Counted from the first letter of the stretch, positions 18,719 through 28,509 are shown. The stretch: 64,000 nucleotides of DNA from Candidatus Gastranaerophilales bacterium (GCA_944325065.1 CALUYS010000005.1:1-64000), one strand, 5' to 3'. The notes: generated from the letters alone by a model not told the origin. Numbers and translations are program-made.

Positions 18719-19138
18719 TTAACAAGCAGTTTCATTTATATCCAGACTATTATTCATCGGATTCCAACTATCTTTTAAATTATTTTTTATCAAATTCTGA
18801 TAAAAATTTTCTTTATATTCAAGTAATTCTAATTGTTTTTTAATCTCTTTCATTTGTTTAAGTGCTTTTTCTTTTGTATTTTGAATTATGTTATAACGTT
18901 CTTTTATAGTCGAGTCTCCTGCGATACATAAATCAATATAACGTTTTATGGATTTATTATCTGTTCCCACCGAACGAAGGCATTTAACTATTTTGACCCA
19001 GTTTAAATCATCATCTGAAAAAAGACGAATATTATTTTCATTTCTTTTTATAAACGGAAATAAACCTATTTTTGCCCAAAAACGAAGGGTATGCTCTGAT
19101 ATATCCAGTTTATTTGCAACTTCTTTAATTGTATACAT
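18719..19138 (-). CDS. MerR-family transcriptional regulator
   Basis: A 139-residue protein with an N-terminal winged HTH (MYTIKEVANKLDISEHTLRFWAKIGLFP) and a C-terminal dimerisation coiled coil (IKERYNIIQNTKEKALKQMKEIKKQLELLEYKENFY). No cysteines are placed for metal sensing except the extreme C-terminus, so the ligand is unknown. ATG 19138 has AGGA 8 nt upstream; longer in-frame readings run into the divergent gene's promoter. It likely controls the EamA transporter next door. Confidence 0.9.
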   Translation of the reverse strand: MYTIKEVANKLDISEHTLRFWAKIGLFPFIKRNENNIRLFSDDDLNWVKIVKCLRSVGTDNKSIKRYIDLCIAGDSTIKERYNIIQNTKEKALKQMKEIKKQLELLEYKENFYQNLIKNNLKDSWNPMNNSLDINETAC

Positions 19139-19173
19139 TATGTTAATCCTATTTAACTTTTTTAACAAAAAAT

Positions 19174-19204
19174 TTGACTTAGAGTAACTATCAATGAGTA
19201 TACT
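19174..19204 (+). promoter_or_regulatory. MerR-type promoter of the EamA gene (19-bp spacer)
   Basis: -35 TTGACT (19174-19179) and -10 TATACT (19199-19204) are separated by 19 bp, the elongated spacing typical of MerR-activated promoters. It lies in the merR/eamA intergenic region. Its first 21 bp recur with one mismatch at the dxs promoter (22925-22945). Confidence 0.75.
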
Positions 19205-19238
19205 ATTATTGTTACACAAGTTATGAAGTTTGAAAAGT

Positions 19239-20195
19239 ATGAAAATATCACAAAAAAAATTATTTTTTACATGCAATTTATGCTTATTTATCTCAGCTTT
19301 TATAGCAGGATTATCATTTGTTGCCCAAAAATCAGGTATGACATATATGGGACCTTTTACTTTTAATGCAATAAGATGTTTTTTAGGTGCAGCTTGCCTT
19401 TTACCTTTGATTTTATTTAATAATAAAAAATACTCACAAAAAAAAAATCATTCACACAAATTTCTCCTTGTAAAAGGTTCGATAATTTCAGGCATATTAC
19501 TTTTTATTGCACTTTCAGTTAACCAGTATGCAATGATATATTCCCAAGCGGGCAAAGCTGGGTTCATTACGTCTTTATATATTATTTTCGTACCTATTAT
19601 CTCCATATTTTTAAAAGAAAAAATAAAGCCAAATGTTCTTTTAAGTATAATTCTTTCAGTTATAGGGCTTTATTTATTATGTGTAAAAGAAAGTTTAAAA
19701 TTTGAATTTTATGATATATTTTTAATAATAAGTGCATTTTTCTTTTCAATACATTTGCTTGTTTTAAGCCATTATTCTAAAAAATGCAGTACAATTAATC
19801 TTTCAAGTTTACAATTTTTAACTGTTGGTATTTTATCTCTGCCTTTTATGTTTATTTTTGAGACCCCACTTTTAACTTCAATAATGGCAGGATACAAACC
19901 TTTACTATTTGCTGGTGTTGTTGTAACAGGTGTGGCTTATACACTTCAAATATTTGGATATAAAGCAGTAAAACCTATTTTAGCAACGCTTATATTAAGT
20001 AGTGAAGCGATTTTTGCTGTCTTGGGCGGGATAGTTTTGCTTGATGAAAAATTAAATCTTAACGAAGTATTAGGATGTCTTCTTATGACTCTAGCCATTA
20101 TTTTATCTCAACTAGATTTTAAAAATACAATAAATAGAAAGAATATTATAAAGGAGATTATTTATGAAAAAATTAGTTCAAAACAAAATATTTGA
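19239..20195 (+). CDS. EamA-type DMT transporter
   Basis: About 318 residues with ten predicted membrane helices and two EamA repeats (N-terminal FIAGLSFVAQKSGMTYMGPFTFNAIRCF; C-terminal VKPILATLILSSEAIFAVLGGIVLLDEKLNLNEVLGCLLM). It is probably an exporter of small metabolites or drugs. I place the start at ATG 19239; TTG 19230 is an alternative, and neither has a strong ribosome site. The DUF3737 gene starts inside its 3' end (32-bp overlap), so the two are co-transcribed, probably under MerR control. Confidence 0.88.
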   Translation: MKISQKKLFFTCNLCLFISAFIAGLSFVAQKSGMTYMGPFTFNAIRCFLGAACLLPLILFNNKKYSQKKNHSHKFLLVKGSIISGILLFIALSVNQYAMIYSQAGKAGFITSLYIIFVPIISIFLKEKIKPNVLLSIILSVIGLYLLCVKESLKFEFYDIFLIISAFFFSIHLLVLSHYSKKCSTINLSSLQFLTVGILSLPFMFIFETPLLTSIMAGYKPLLFAGVVVTGVAYTLQIFGYKAVKPILATLILSSEAIFAVLGGIVLLDEKLNLNEVLGCLLMTLAIILSQLDFKNTINRKNIIKEIIYEKISSKQNI

Positions 20196-21030
20196 TGCAG
20201 AAAGAGCATTATATAATATTAATGATGTACAAATTATAAACTGTAAATTTGAAGGACAAATGGATGGAGAATCTATTTTAAAAGAATGTAGAAATTATAA
20301 TGTTATTGATTGTTCTTTTTCTCTTCGATATCCTATGTGGCACGGTGAAAACTTCTCACTTATAAATTCAAAAATGGATGAAAAAACAAGAGCTCCTATA
20401 TGGTATTCTAAAAATGGGAAGATTGAAAATTCTAAAATTAATGGAATAAAATGTATTCGTGAGTGTGAGAATATTGTAATTAAAAAATGCACTATTAATT
20501 CATCAGAATTTGGTTGGAAATCGGATAATTTAAAAATATATGATACAGATATAATCTCTGAATATTTTCTTTTTGATTCAAAAAATATTGAAATAAAAAA
20601 TTTAAATATGAAAGGGAAATATTCTTTTCAATATATTGAAAATTTAAATATAAAAGATTCTTATTTAGATACAAAAGATGCATTTTGGCACAGTAAAAAT
20701 ATACTTGTTGAAAATAGCTATGTAAAAGGTGAATATTTAGGTTGGTTTTCCCAAAATTTAACATTTGTTAATTGTAAAATTATAGGAACTCAGCCTTTAT
20801 GTTATTGTAAAAATTTAAAACTTATTGATTGTACAATGGAAAATACCGATTTATCATTTGAATATTCAGATGTTGATGGTCAAATTATAGGCAATATAAT
20901 GTCAGTCAAAAATCCAAAATCTGGAATTATTGAAGCTGATAGTGTTGGTGAAATTATTATGGATAAGGAAGAAGATACTGCTATTAAATGTAATGGTGCA
21001 GTTAAAATACGTCAAAATATAGTAGTTTAA
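20164..21030 (+). CDS. DUF3737 family beta-helix protein
   Basis: A 288-residue protein of repeated short beta-strand units (NCKFEG, DCSFSLRYPMWHGENF, NSKINGIKCIRECENI, GKYSFQYIENL, KDAFWHSKNI, GTQPLCYCKNLKLIDC), the pattern of the DUF3737 right-handed beta-helix family. No activity is established. AAAGGAG is 6-7 nt before the ATG. It shares a transcript with the EamA transporter. Confidence 0.9.
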   Translation: MKKLVQNKIFDAERALYNINDVQIINCKFEGQMDGESILKECRNYNVIDCSFSLRYPMWHGENFSLINSKMDEKTRAPIWYSKNGKIENSKINGIKCIRECENIVIKKCTINSSEFGWKSDNLKIYDTDIISEYFLFDSKNIEIKNLNMKGKYSFQYIENLNIKDSYLDTKDAFWHSKNILVENSYVKGEYLGWFSQNLTFVNCKIIGTQPLCYCKNLKLIDCTMENTDLSFEYSDVDGQIIGNIMSVKNPKSGIIEADSVGEIIMDKEEDTAIKCNGAVKIRQNIVV

Positions 21031-21053
21031 AAAATAGTGTTAAAATTAAAAAA

Positions 21054-21090
21054 AGAGAAGCAAAAAAAATAAATCTGCTTCTCTCTTTTT
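21054..21090. terminator. Bidirectional terminator between DUF3737 gene and dxs
   Basis: Stem AGAGAAGCA/TGCTTCTCT flanked by an A run on the left and a T run on the right, so it can stop transcripts arriving from both convergent genes. Confidence 0.85.
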
Positions 21091-21103
21091 TGTGACATAA
21101 AAA

Positions 21104-22870
21104 TTAAATATATTTTAAAATATCTTCAACAATTTGCAAAGGAGTCAATCGATAACGTTTATAAAGTTCATCTAAAGGTACTCTATCTGTAAATTCTTTT
21201 TTTGCACCGTAATTTAAAACTTTCATATTTGAATTTCCGTAAAACCGAGTTATTTTTTCTCCAAACCCACCATCAATAACACCATCTTCAAGTGTTATAA
21301 CAAGGTTATGATTAGCATTTAGACTTTCAAGAAGTTCAACATCAACACCTGTAATAAATTTTGGATTAATTACTGTTGGGTTAATATTATGCTTTTCTTT
21401 TAGATTTTTAGCAACTCTCTCACCTAAATGATAAAAATTACCAAGTCCAATAATGGCAACTTTTTCTCCATTATTTGTAACTTTATATTTATTTAAAATT
21501 GAATAGTCTGTATTATCAACTTGACCCGATGAAACCATTTCCCCAAAAGGCACACGAATTGCAAGCGGATGAGCTGTTTGTTTATATGCATATTCAAGCA
21601 TAGCTTGATATTCTTCTTTATTTGTTGGTGCAAGATATATAAGATTTGGGATATTTGACATCAATGGGATATCAAAAATACCCAAATGAGTAGCATCAGC
21701 ATTTGTTATTGCTCCCCAGTAAATAAGAAGAGTTATTGGAGAATTATTTAAACATAAATCTTGTGAAAGCTGGTCATAAGTTCTTTGAATGAATGATGAT
21801 AACACTGCTAAAAACGGTTTTGCACCGCTTTTTGCAAGAGCTGAACCATAGGCAATAGCATGTTCTTCAGCTATTCCTACATCAATATACTGTTTATTTT
21901 CACCTAATTTTTCTCTAAATTCGTGATTAAAACCATAGGCTCCTGGAGTTGCAGGCGTGATTGCCACAACTGTTTTATCATCTTTTGCTTTATTAAGTAT
22001 AAAATCAGTTGTTATGGAATTATAATTTTCTGGAACATTCCCATTATTTTGAATTTGTTCATTATTATCATCTAACGTGTTTGGCAAAATCCAGTGAAAC
22101 ATTTCTTTATTTATTTCTGCACATTTTAACCCATGCCCTTTTTGAGTTTTCACATGAACAACAATAGGATGATTGCTGTCTTTAACTTTTTTAAACACAT
22201 CAATCATTTTTTGGATGTTGTTACCATCGTCAGCATAAAGATAATCAAATCCTAAAGATTTAAAGAAATTAAGCTCTGCAACACCATTTGTTTCTCGCAA
22301 TAGTTTTAAATTTTGATACAAACCGCCTTGATTTTCAGCAATTGACATATCATTATCGTTTACAACAATAATCAAATTGCCATTAAGACAAGAAGCATTA
22401 TTAAAACCTTCATAAGCTTCGCCCCCTGATAATGAACCATCACCAATGAGTGCAATGACATTTCCTTTGTCACCTTTCAAATCTCGAGCCTTTGCGACAC
22501 CTAATGCAAGACTAACTGATGTTGAAGTATGACCAACTTTAAATAAATCATGACAACTTTCTTCTGGTGATGTATAACCTGAATATTTAAAATATTCATC
22601 ACAATTTGTAAAACATTCCTTTCTTCCAGTTAAAATTTTATGAGGATAACATTGATGTGAAACATCATATATTATTTTATCCTCAGGCGAATTAAAAACA
22701 TAATGCATTGCAATTGTTGTTTCAACTATTCCTAAATTGGGCCCTAAATGTCCTCCTGTTGTATTAACTTTTTTTATTATAAATTGTCTCATTTCACAAG
22801 CAAGATTGTTTAATTCTTCAATTGTAAGCTTTTTTAAATCATTTGGTTCATTAATTTTCTCAATAATCAT
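21104..22870 (-). CDS. dxs: 1-deoxy-D-xylulose-5-phosphate synthase
   Basis: A 588-residue thiamine-diphosphate enzyme, first step of the MEP isoprenoid pathway. Motifs: GHLGPNLGIVETTIAMHY, YDVSHQCYPHKILTGR, the ThDP-binding GDGSLSGGEAYEGFNNA, DVGIAEEHAIAYGSALA and TLEDGVIDGGFG. It is slightly shorter than the usual 620-630. ispH lies at 38.1 kb. AAGAGGG precedes the start. Confidence 0.95.
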   Translation of the reverse strand: MIIEKINEPNDLKKLTIEELNNLACEMRQFIIKKVNTTGGHLGPNLGIVETTIAMHYVFNSPEDKIIYDVSHQCYPHKILTGRKECFTNCDEYFKYSGYTSPEESCHDLFKVGHTSTSVSLALGVAKARDLKGDKGNVIALIGDGSLSGGEAYEGFNNASCLNGNLIIVVNDNDMSIAENQGGLYQNLKLLRETNGVAELNFFKSLGFDYLYADDGNNIQKMIDVFKKVKDSNHPIVVHVKTQKGHGLKCAEINKEMFHWILPNTLDDNNEQIQNNGNVPENYNSITTDFILNKAKDDKTVVAITPATPGAYGFNHEFREKLGENKQYIDVGIAEEHAIAYGSALAKSGAKPFLAVLSSFIQRTYDQLSQDLCLNNSPITLLIYWGAITNADATHLGIFDIPLMSNIPNLIYLAPTNKEEYQAMLEYAYKQTAHPLAIRVPFGEMVSSGQVDNTDYSILNKYKVTNNGEKVAIIGLGNFYHLGERVAKNLKEKHNINPTVINPKFITGVDVELLESLNANHNLVITLEDGVIDGGFGEKITRFYGNSNMKVLNYGAKKEFTDRVPLDELYKRYRLTPLQIVEDILKYI

Positions 22871-22916
22871 AATATTTTCCCTCTTAATTATAAAAAAAAT
22901 TTATATATACTATTAT

Positions 22917-22945
22917 TTTATAATTTGATAGTTACTCTTAGTCAA
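22917..22945 (-). promoter_or_regulatory. dxs promoter sharing a 21-bp element with the MerR/EamA region
   Basis: On the minus strand -35 TTGACT (22945-22940), 17-bp spacer and -10 TATAAA (22922-22917). From the -35 onward the 21 bp to 22925 match the EamA promoter element except for one T/A change. The leader would be about 40 nt. Confidence 0.7.
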
Positions 22946-22979
22946 GAACAAAATAATTGAAAAAAGTTAAATTTTTTAT

Positions 22980-23201
22980 TTATAAACCAAAAAGATCTTT
23001 TCGAATATCACAAATATTGTGTCTAATTATTTTTAAATGTTGAGTTAAAATAATTGATAACGAAACAATATCAACATGTTTAGCATTTGGTTCATCTTCA
23101 ATTAATAACTGCAATATATTTGCCATAGCTTGCACATGACTTATATCATTCAAAAATTTATCCATATTATTTTTAATTTTTTTATATTTTTTTATTTTCA
23201 T
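22980..23201 (-). CDS. Small hypothetical protein
   Basis: A 73-residue protein with a basic N-terminus (MKIKKYKKIKNN) followed by two predicted amphipathic helices (FLNDISHVQAMANILQLLIEDE and VSLSIILTQHLKIIRHNICDI). AAGGAG lies 6 nt upstream of the ATG, which supports translation. I do not recognise the family. Confidence 0.55.
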   Translation of the reverse strand: MKIKKYKKIKNNMDKFLNDISHVQAMANILQLLIEDEPNAKHVDIVSLSIILTQHLKIIRHNICDIRKDLFGL

Positions 23202-23353
23202 TGTTATCTCCTTTTTGTATATTAAGTTTTATTAAAGTACAATATTATTTTTATAAGAATTTTCTCGTTATTTTAAGATAATTGTAAAATGATTCTTATT
23301 TAATGTCAAATTTTCGTATAAAAGATATAATGTTCTTTTGGAGAAAAGAATTT

Positions 23354-23566
23354 ATGAGTATTCGCAAAAGAATTAAAGTTTTATTAGCTCAGGAGCAAAC
23401 TACTTTAACAAATATAATACAAGTTTTAGCCTTAAACAAAAATAAAAATATAACGATAAACAGTTTATCTCAAAAACTTATAAAAAATACAATAAAATTT
23501 AGAGAAGTTGAGGAGATACTTGATGTTTTGGATTATGATATAATTTTTAAAAAACGTGATAAATAA
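23354..23566 (+). CDS. Small HTH-like protein
   Basis: About 70 residues (MSIRKRIKVLLAQEQTTLTNIIQVL to DVLDYDIIFKKRDK), resembling the compact phage-type helix-turn-helix proteins that end in a beta-strand such as ALGYDIVFK. GGAG lies about 10 nt before ATG 23354; an in-frame ATG at 23303 would add 17 residues. DNA binding is inferred from the pattern only. Confidence 0.55.
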   Translation: MSIRKRIKVLLAQEQTTLTNIIQVLALNKNKNITINSLSQKLIKNTIKFREVEEILDVLDYDIIFKKRDK

Positions 23567-24199
23567 AAAAGGATTCAAAAATACAAGGAATAAAAATAGG
23601 GTGAGTGGATTGGTAGGTACTTTTAAAAAACCATTATGTTAAGCAAAATAGATTTTGTTTTGTTCAGGGTTTTACCTGCGTTTAAAGTTATCATTAAACT
23701 TTTTTTTCATTGAATGTATCCACTTAACATTAATAAGATGCTTAAATAAATTTAGCATGACATGTTAGATGTTTATTATATACATTAATTTTTTGGAAAA
23801 ATAAACTCTCAAAAAAGATTGAACTATCCAAAAAGGAGGTTTTAGGGGGGGCAATTGACATGTCTTGGATTTGCTCCAAACTCAAAAAGCTTTGCCTTTT
23901 GTGTTTCGCTCAAGTCGGCTCAGTTTGGTCACCATCCGGTCTCGCTTTTTTTGCCCTAACAAAAACCTATCCTCTTTTTTTGTAACAGCTAAATCTTAAA
24001 AATTATTCATTTCGTGGACTTTAGAAAGTTTATACCACATTGATTGTCCATTTTATTATATCGAAAATATGTATAATTATAAAGATAATCTAGTATTTTA
24101 TTATAACTTTTTTAATAGGATAATTTTAACAAAATATTGTATTGAGAAACAAATTGTAGTAAACTAAGAAAAGTTTACAAGTAAAGGAGAGATTGAACT
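23567..24199. repeat. Intergenic island with imperfect inverted repeat
   Basis: A 630-bp gap upstream of leuC. Imperfect complementary arms at about 23829-23854 and 23951-23982 (G-rich left, C-rich right) enclose about 95 bp that are less AT-rich than the genome. Inner sequences CCAAACTC and CTCAGTTTGG can also pair. A 41-codon frame starts at ATG 23860, but AAGGAGG is about 20 nt away, too far for normal initiation. It could be a MITE-like repeat or a structured RNA. The rest of the gap shows nothing recognisable. Confidence 0.45.
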
Positions 24200-25468
24200 A
24201 TGTCAAATACAAAAATGACAATAACTGAGAAGATATTTGCCACACATGCAGGTTTAGAATCGGTTAAAGCAGGGGATTTGATTGAAGCAAAAGTAGATAT
24301 AACACTTGCAAATGACATAACAGGACCCGTTGCTATAAATGAATTTCGCAAGATTGGTGTAAATAAAGTATTTGACAAAGAACGTGTGGTTTTTGTGCCT
24401 GATCATTTTGTGCCAAATAAAGATATAAAATCAGCTGAACAAGTTAATCTTATTCGTAAATTTGCAAAGGAAATGGGTATAAAGCACTTTTTTGAAGTGG
24501 GACGTATGGGGATTGAACACGCATTGTTGCCTGATAGTGGGATTGTGACAGCAGGTGATTTAATTATAGGTGCAGATTCTCACACTTGTACTTATGGAGC
24601 ATTAGGTGCTTTTTCAACAGGTGTTGGATCAACGGACCTTGCTTGTGCTATGGCATCTGGTGAAACCTGGTTTAAAGTACCTCAAGCTATAAAAGTTGAG
24701 TTTGAAGGCGAATTAAATAAATGGGTTAGTGCAAAAGATTTAGTTTTATACTTAATTGGTGATATTGGTGTTGATGGTGCTTTATATAAAACATTGGAAA
24801 TTGGTGGGTCAACAATTCGCAATATGGAAATGGATGGAAGATTTACTTTTTGTAATATGGCTATTGAAGCAGGTGCCAAAAATGGTATCATTGAACCTGA
24901 TGAAAAAACAGCTAAATATCTTGAAAATAGAGAATTGAGAAAAGGTGTATTCTATAAATCCGATGAAGGTGCAAGTTATGAAAGGGTTATAAAATATAAT
25001 GTTAAGGATATTGAACCACAGGTTGCGTTTCCTCATTTACCCGAGAACACAAAACCTATATCACAAGTTGGAGAAATAAAAATTAATCAAGCTGTTATAG
25101 GTAGTTGTACAAACGGTCGTTTGTCTGATTTAAAAATAGCTGCTGAAATACTTCGTGGTAATAAAGTTAATCCTGATGTACGATTGATTGTTTTCCCTGG
25201 AACGCAAGATATCTATTTAAAAGCTATTGAAATGGGTTATATTCAAGATATAATTAAAGCTGGTGGAGCGGTTTCAACACCAACTTGTGGTCCATGCTTA
25301 GGTGGACATGCAGGTATACTGGCAGCAGGAGAAAGAGCAATTTCAACTACAAATAGAAACTTTGTGGGTCGTATGGGGCATGTTAATAGTGAAGTTTATC
25401 TAAGTTCACCAGCTATTGCAGCTGCTAGTGCTATAAAAGGAATTATTACCTCTCCTGAAAATTTATAA
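24200..25468 (+). CDS. leuC: 3-isopropylmalate dehydratase large subunit
   Basis: A 422-residue aconitase-family protein, the shorter two-subunit type. Cluster ligands are in [20 protein letters not shown] and TCGPCLGG. With a leuD small subunit it isomerises 2- to 3-isopropylmalate. leuD is not adjacent; ribE follows 15 nt later. AAGGAGAG lies upstream of the ATG. Confidence 0.95.
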   Translation: MSNTKMTITEKIFATHAGLESVKAGDLIEAKVDITLANDITGPVAINEFRKIGVNKVFDKERVVFVPDHFVPNKDIKSAEQVNLIRKFAKEMGIKHFFEVGRMGIEHALLPDSGIVTAGDLIIGADSHTCTYGALGAFSTGVGSTDLACAMASGETWFKVPQAIKVEFEGELNKWVSAKDLVLYLIGDIGVDGALYKTLEIGGSTIRNMEMDGRFTFCNMAIEAGAKNGIIEPDEKTAKYLENRELRKGVFYKSDEGASYERVIKYNVKDIEPQVAFPHLPENTKPISQVGEIKINQAVIGSCTNGRLSDLKIAAEILRGNKVNPDVRLIVFPGTQDIYLKAIEMGYIQDIIKAGGAVSTPTCGPCLGGHAGILAAGERAISTTNRNFVGRMGHVNSEVYLSSPAIAAASAIKGIITSPENL

Positions 25469-25483
25469 CTTAAGGATTTTAAT

Positions 25484-26131
25484 ATGTTTACAGGCTTGAT
25501 TGAACAAGTTGGTGTTGTAAATGGTATTAACAAAATTAATGATGGTTATTTGCTCAATATATTGTGTCATACACCCTTTGATGACTTAAAAATAGGCAAT
25601 TCCATTGCTGTTAATGGTGTGTGTTTGACTATCGAAAATTTTGAAAATAGTAATGTATATTTTTTTGGGGCTCAAAATACCTTTAATATAACTAATTTAA
25701 AGTATCTCAAAATCAATGACAAGGTAAATCTTGAAAGAGCATTAAAACTGTCTTCAAGACTTGATGGACATATCTTGACTGGTCACGTTGAAACAATCGT
25801 TAAAATTGTTGAAATTCAAAAAAATATGAACACTTTTATTTTTAAATTTGAATTGCCAAATAATAACTTAAACAAATACATTTGCAACAAGGGGTCTATT
25901 GGTATAAATGGAATAAGTTTAACAATCTCAAATATTGAAAAAAATAAATATTTTGAATCCATCATTATTCACCATACACTTGATAAAACTAATTTAAAAT
26001 ATTTAGAAATTGGAAATTATGTTAATATTGAAACAGATATTTTGGCAAAATATGTAGAAAATATGCTAAACTTAAATAAAAAAGAAGAAAAACTTGATTA
26101 TAACAAATTAAATGAGTATGGATTTATATAA
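25484..26131 (+). CDS. ribE: Riboflavin synthase, alpha chain
   Basis: A 215-residue protein with two lumazine-binding repeats: MFTGLIEQVG with NSIAVNGVCLTIENF, then LDGHILTGHVE with GSIGINGISLTISNI. It dismutates 6,7-dimethyl-8-ribityllumazine to riboflavin. It stands between leuC and ribBA; ribD and ribH are not visible in the window. Confidence 0.93.
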   Translation: MFTGLIEQVGVVNGINKINDGYLLNILCHTPFDDLKIGNSIAVNGVCLTIENFENSNVYFFGAQNTFNITNLKYLKINDKVNLERALKLSSRLDGHILTGHVETIVKIVEIQKNMNTFIFKFELPNNNLNKYICNKGSIGINGISLTISNIEKNKYFESIIIHHTLDKTNLKYLEIGNYVNIETDILAKYVENMLNLNKKEEKLDYNKLNEYGFI

Positions 26132-26159
26132 ATAGAAAACAAAGGAATGTTTTAAGCAA

Positions 26160-27377
26160 ATGGGAAACAACAAATTTAATAAAATTGAAGAAGCAATTGA
26201 AGATTATAAAATAGGCAGACCTATTATTGTGGCTGATGATGAAAATCGTGAAAATGAAGGTGATTTGATTATAGCAGCTGAATTTGCTACGGCAAAAATA
26301 ATTAATTTTATGATAAGCGAATGTAAAGGTCTTGTTTGTGTATCTATTGAAAAAGACAGAGCCGATACATTAAACTTAAGTGAAATGGTTTCAAACAATA
26401 CAGATGTGAAAGGCACAGCATTTTGTCAAAGTGTAGATGCAGACCCAATATTTGGTGTTACAACAGGTATTTCAGCTTACGATAGGGCAAAAACTATTGA
26501 AGTAATGTTAAATAAAAACACGAAACCAAAGGATTTACGTCGTCCAGGACATATATTCCCTCTGATAGCAAAAAAGGGTGGAGTTCTTTCACGTACAGGT
26601 CATACTGAAGCATCTATTGATTTAGCTAAACTTTCAGGACTCGAACCTTGTGCTGTTATATGTGAAATAGTCAAAGAAGATGGAACAATGGCAAGACGTG
26701 AAGATTTATTCGAATTTGCACAAAAACACAATTTTAAATTTATTACTGTTGCAGATTTAATAAAATATAGACTAAAAAAAGAACGTTTTGTAACACGAGA
26801 AGCACAAGCAAATTTGCCTACTCCTTTTGGGAATTTTCAAATCATAGGATATAAAAATAAAATTACAGGCGGTGAAAATGTTGCACTTGTTCTTGAAAAT
26901 GAAGATAAAAATAAAATTCCGCTCGTTCGTATGCATAGTGAATGTTTGACAGGCGATATCTTTCATTCCCTTCGTTGTGATTGTGGCAACCAACTTCACG
27001 CTTCTTTAAAAATGATTCAAGATTATGGTCGCGGTGCTCTTGTTTATATTAAAGAACATGAAGGAAGAGGAATCGGATTAATTAACAAAATAAAAGCTTA
27101 TGCTCTTCAAGATGAAGGACAAGATACTGTGCAAGCTAATGTCTCTCTTGGGTTTGAACCAGATTTGCGTGACTATGGAATTGGTGCTCAAATTTTACTT
27201 GATTTAAACTTTAAAAAATTTAATTTGATTACAAACAACCCCAAAAAAATTATCGGTTTAAAAGGTTACGATTTGGAAATCGTTGAAAGAATACCAACAA
27301 AAGCTTATGTCAATCAATTTAATCATAAATATATGGAAACAAAAGTTAAAAAAATGGAACATATGTTAAATTTATAA
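26160..27377 (+). CDS. ribBA: Bifunctional 3,4-dihydroxy-2-butanone-4-phosphate synthase / GTP cyclohydrolase II
   Basis: A 405-residue fusion. RibB domain (1-200): VADDENRENEGDLIIAAEFAT, RPGHIFPLIAKKGGVLSRTGHTEASIDLA. RibA domain (about 208-405): MHSECLTGDIFHSLRCDCGNQL with the three zinc cysteines, and KEHEGRGIGLINKI. It supplies both precursors of riboflavin. No FMN riboswitch is visible upstream. Confidence 0.96.
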   Translation: MGNNKFNKIEEAIEDYKIGRPIIVADDENRENEGDLIIAAEFATAKIINFMISECKGLVCVSIEKDRADTLNLSEMVSNNTDVKGTAFCQSVDADPIFGVTTGISAYDRAKTIEVMLNKNTKPKDLRRPGHIFPLIAKKGGVLSRTGHTEASIDLAKLSGLEPCAVICEIVKEDGTMARREDLFEFAQKHNFKFITVADLIKYRLKKERFVTREAQANLPTPFGNFQIIGYKNKITGGENVALVLENEDKNKIPLVRMHSECLTGDIFHSLRCDCGNQLHASLKMIQDYGRGALVYIKEHEGRGIGLINKIKAYALQDEGQDTVQANVSLGFEPDLRDYGIGAQILLDLNFKKFNLITNNPKKIIGLKGYDLEIVERIPTKAYVNQFNHKYMETKVKKMEHMLNL

Positions 27378-27406
27378 ATTTAGATAATGTATATAAAGGA
27401 ATTTAA

Positions 27407-28408
27407 ATGACTAATATTCGTATATATAATGTTGAAAATGTAACCACATCACATAAAAATGTTATGTTTAATATATATCAGGATTTTTTTAACAAATCTC
27501 AAGTTAATTATGCTTTTGAATCAGAGCCTGTTGATTTTTATAAATTTTTTGAATGCATTGAATCAAGACTTTTAAAATCTATTGTTTTGCTTGAAAGTGG
27601 TCAACCTATTGCTTTTCTAATCTATACTATGATGGCAAATTATTGTGTTGAAATAAACTTAATTCACATGTTTAATTTTGATAATTATCAAAATAAAGTT
27701 GAATTACTTATAAATAAACTTTTAAAAAATTTAAAAGAAGACAGAATAAAAAAAACAATTTCATATCCGTTAATAGGTGTGCAAGAAAAGTACTTTGATG
27801 TATTAACAAAATTAAATTTTGAAAATGTTGAAAATTCTATTTATATTTATCCATTCAATGAAGAAAATGAAGATAAAATATACAAAGCATCACATTTTGA
27901 GCCTCAATTAAAAGATGGAATGAGAATTGATGTTTGGAATAATAATTACTTTTCTCAAGTTGCAAAGCTTTTGAACGTTTGTTTTAGTGTTGAGAAAGAT
28001 GCTTTATATGATAGTCGTTATAAAACAGAAATTGGAACACGTGATATACTAAATAAAATTATTGATAGTGAATATGGAATATTTTTGCCAAATCAATGTA
28101 GTATTTTGCTTGATAATGAAAAAGTTGTTGGAATATGCCTAGCAAATTTAACTACATATGAAATAGCAAATATCCCCCAAGTTGCTATATTACCTCAATA
28201 TCGAGGTAACAAATATGGAAACTTGCTTGTTAAAAATACTTTAAGTAAAATTGCAAAAGCATATATTTATCGTGTTTTAAATTTAAAAGAATTGAATGTT
28301 ACATCAATAGCAAATCATCATTGTGCACTTAACATGTATATTGAAAACGGTTTTGAGCTTGCATATAACTATAAACAACTTTATTACAATTTTAACTATT
28401 ATAAATAA
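27407..28408 (+). CDS. GNAT-family acetyltransferase
   Basis: A 333-residue protein whose C-terminal half carries the acetyl-CoA pattern (VVGICLANLTTYEIANIPQVAILPQYRGNKYGNLLVKNTLSKI, then NHHCALNMYIENGFEL). The N-terminal half looks like a diverged second GNAT domain. The substrate is unknown. It follows ribBA by 29 nt. Confidence 0.8.
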   Translation: MTNIRIYNVENVTTSHKNVMFNIYQDFFNKSQVNYAFESEPVDFYKFFECIESRLLKSIVLLESGQPIAFLIYTMMANYCVEINLIHMFNFDNYQNKVELLINKLLKNLKEDRIKKTISYPLIGVQEKYFDVLTKLNFENVENSIYIYPFNEENEDKIYKASHFEPQLKDGMRIDVWNNNYFSQVAKLLNVCFSVEKDALYDSRYKTEIGTRDILNKIIDSEYGIFLPNQCSILLDNEKVVGICLANLTTYEIANIPQVAILPQYRGNKYGNLLVKNTLSKIAKAYIYRVLNLKELNVTSIANHHCALNMYIENGFELAYNYKQLYYNFNYYK

Positions 28409-28509
28409 AAATACTCTATCTATATGATTGAAAAGATTATTAAATTTATTATGATAATAGCTGTATAAATATAATTTTATAAGACTTGGGTTAGGGTGAG
28501 AATTATAAA

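Noticed and set aside
23860-23985. 41-codon frame inside the inverted-repeat island
   Set aside because: The nearest Shine-Dalgarno is about 20 nt away and the frame lies across the paired arms, so structure explains the sequence better.
26132-26159. FMN riboswitch in front of the riboflavin genes
   Set aside because: The gaps before ribE and ribBA are too short, and the 24 kb intergenic region lacks the conserved FMN-aptamer boxes.
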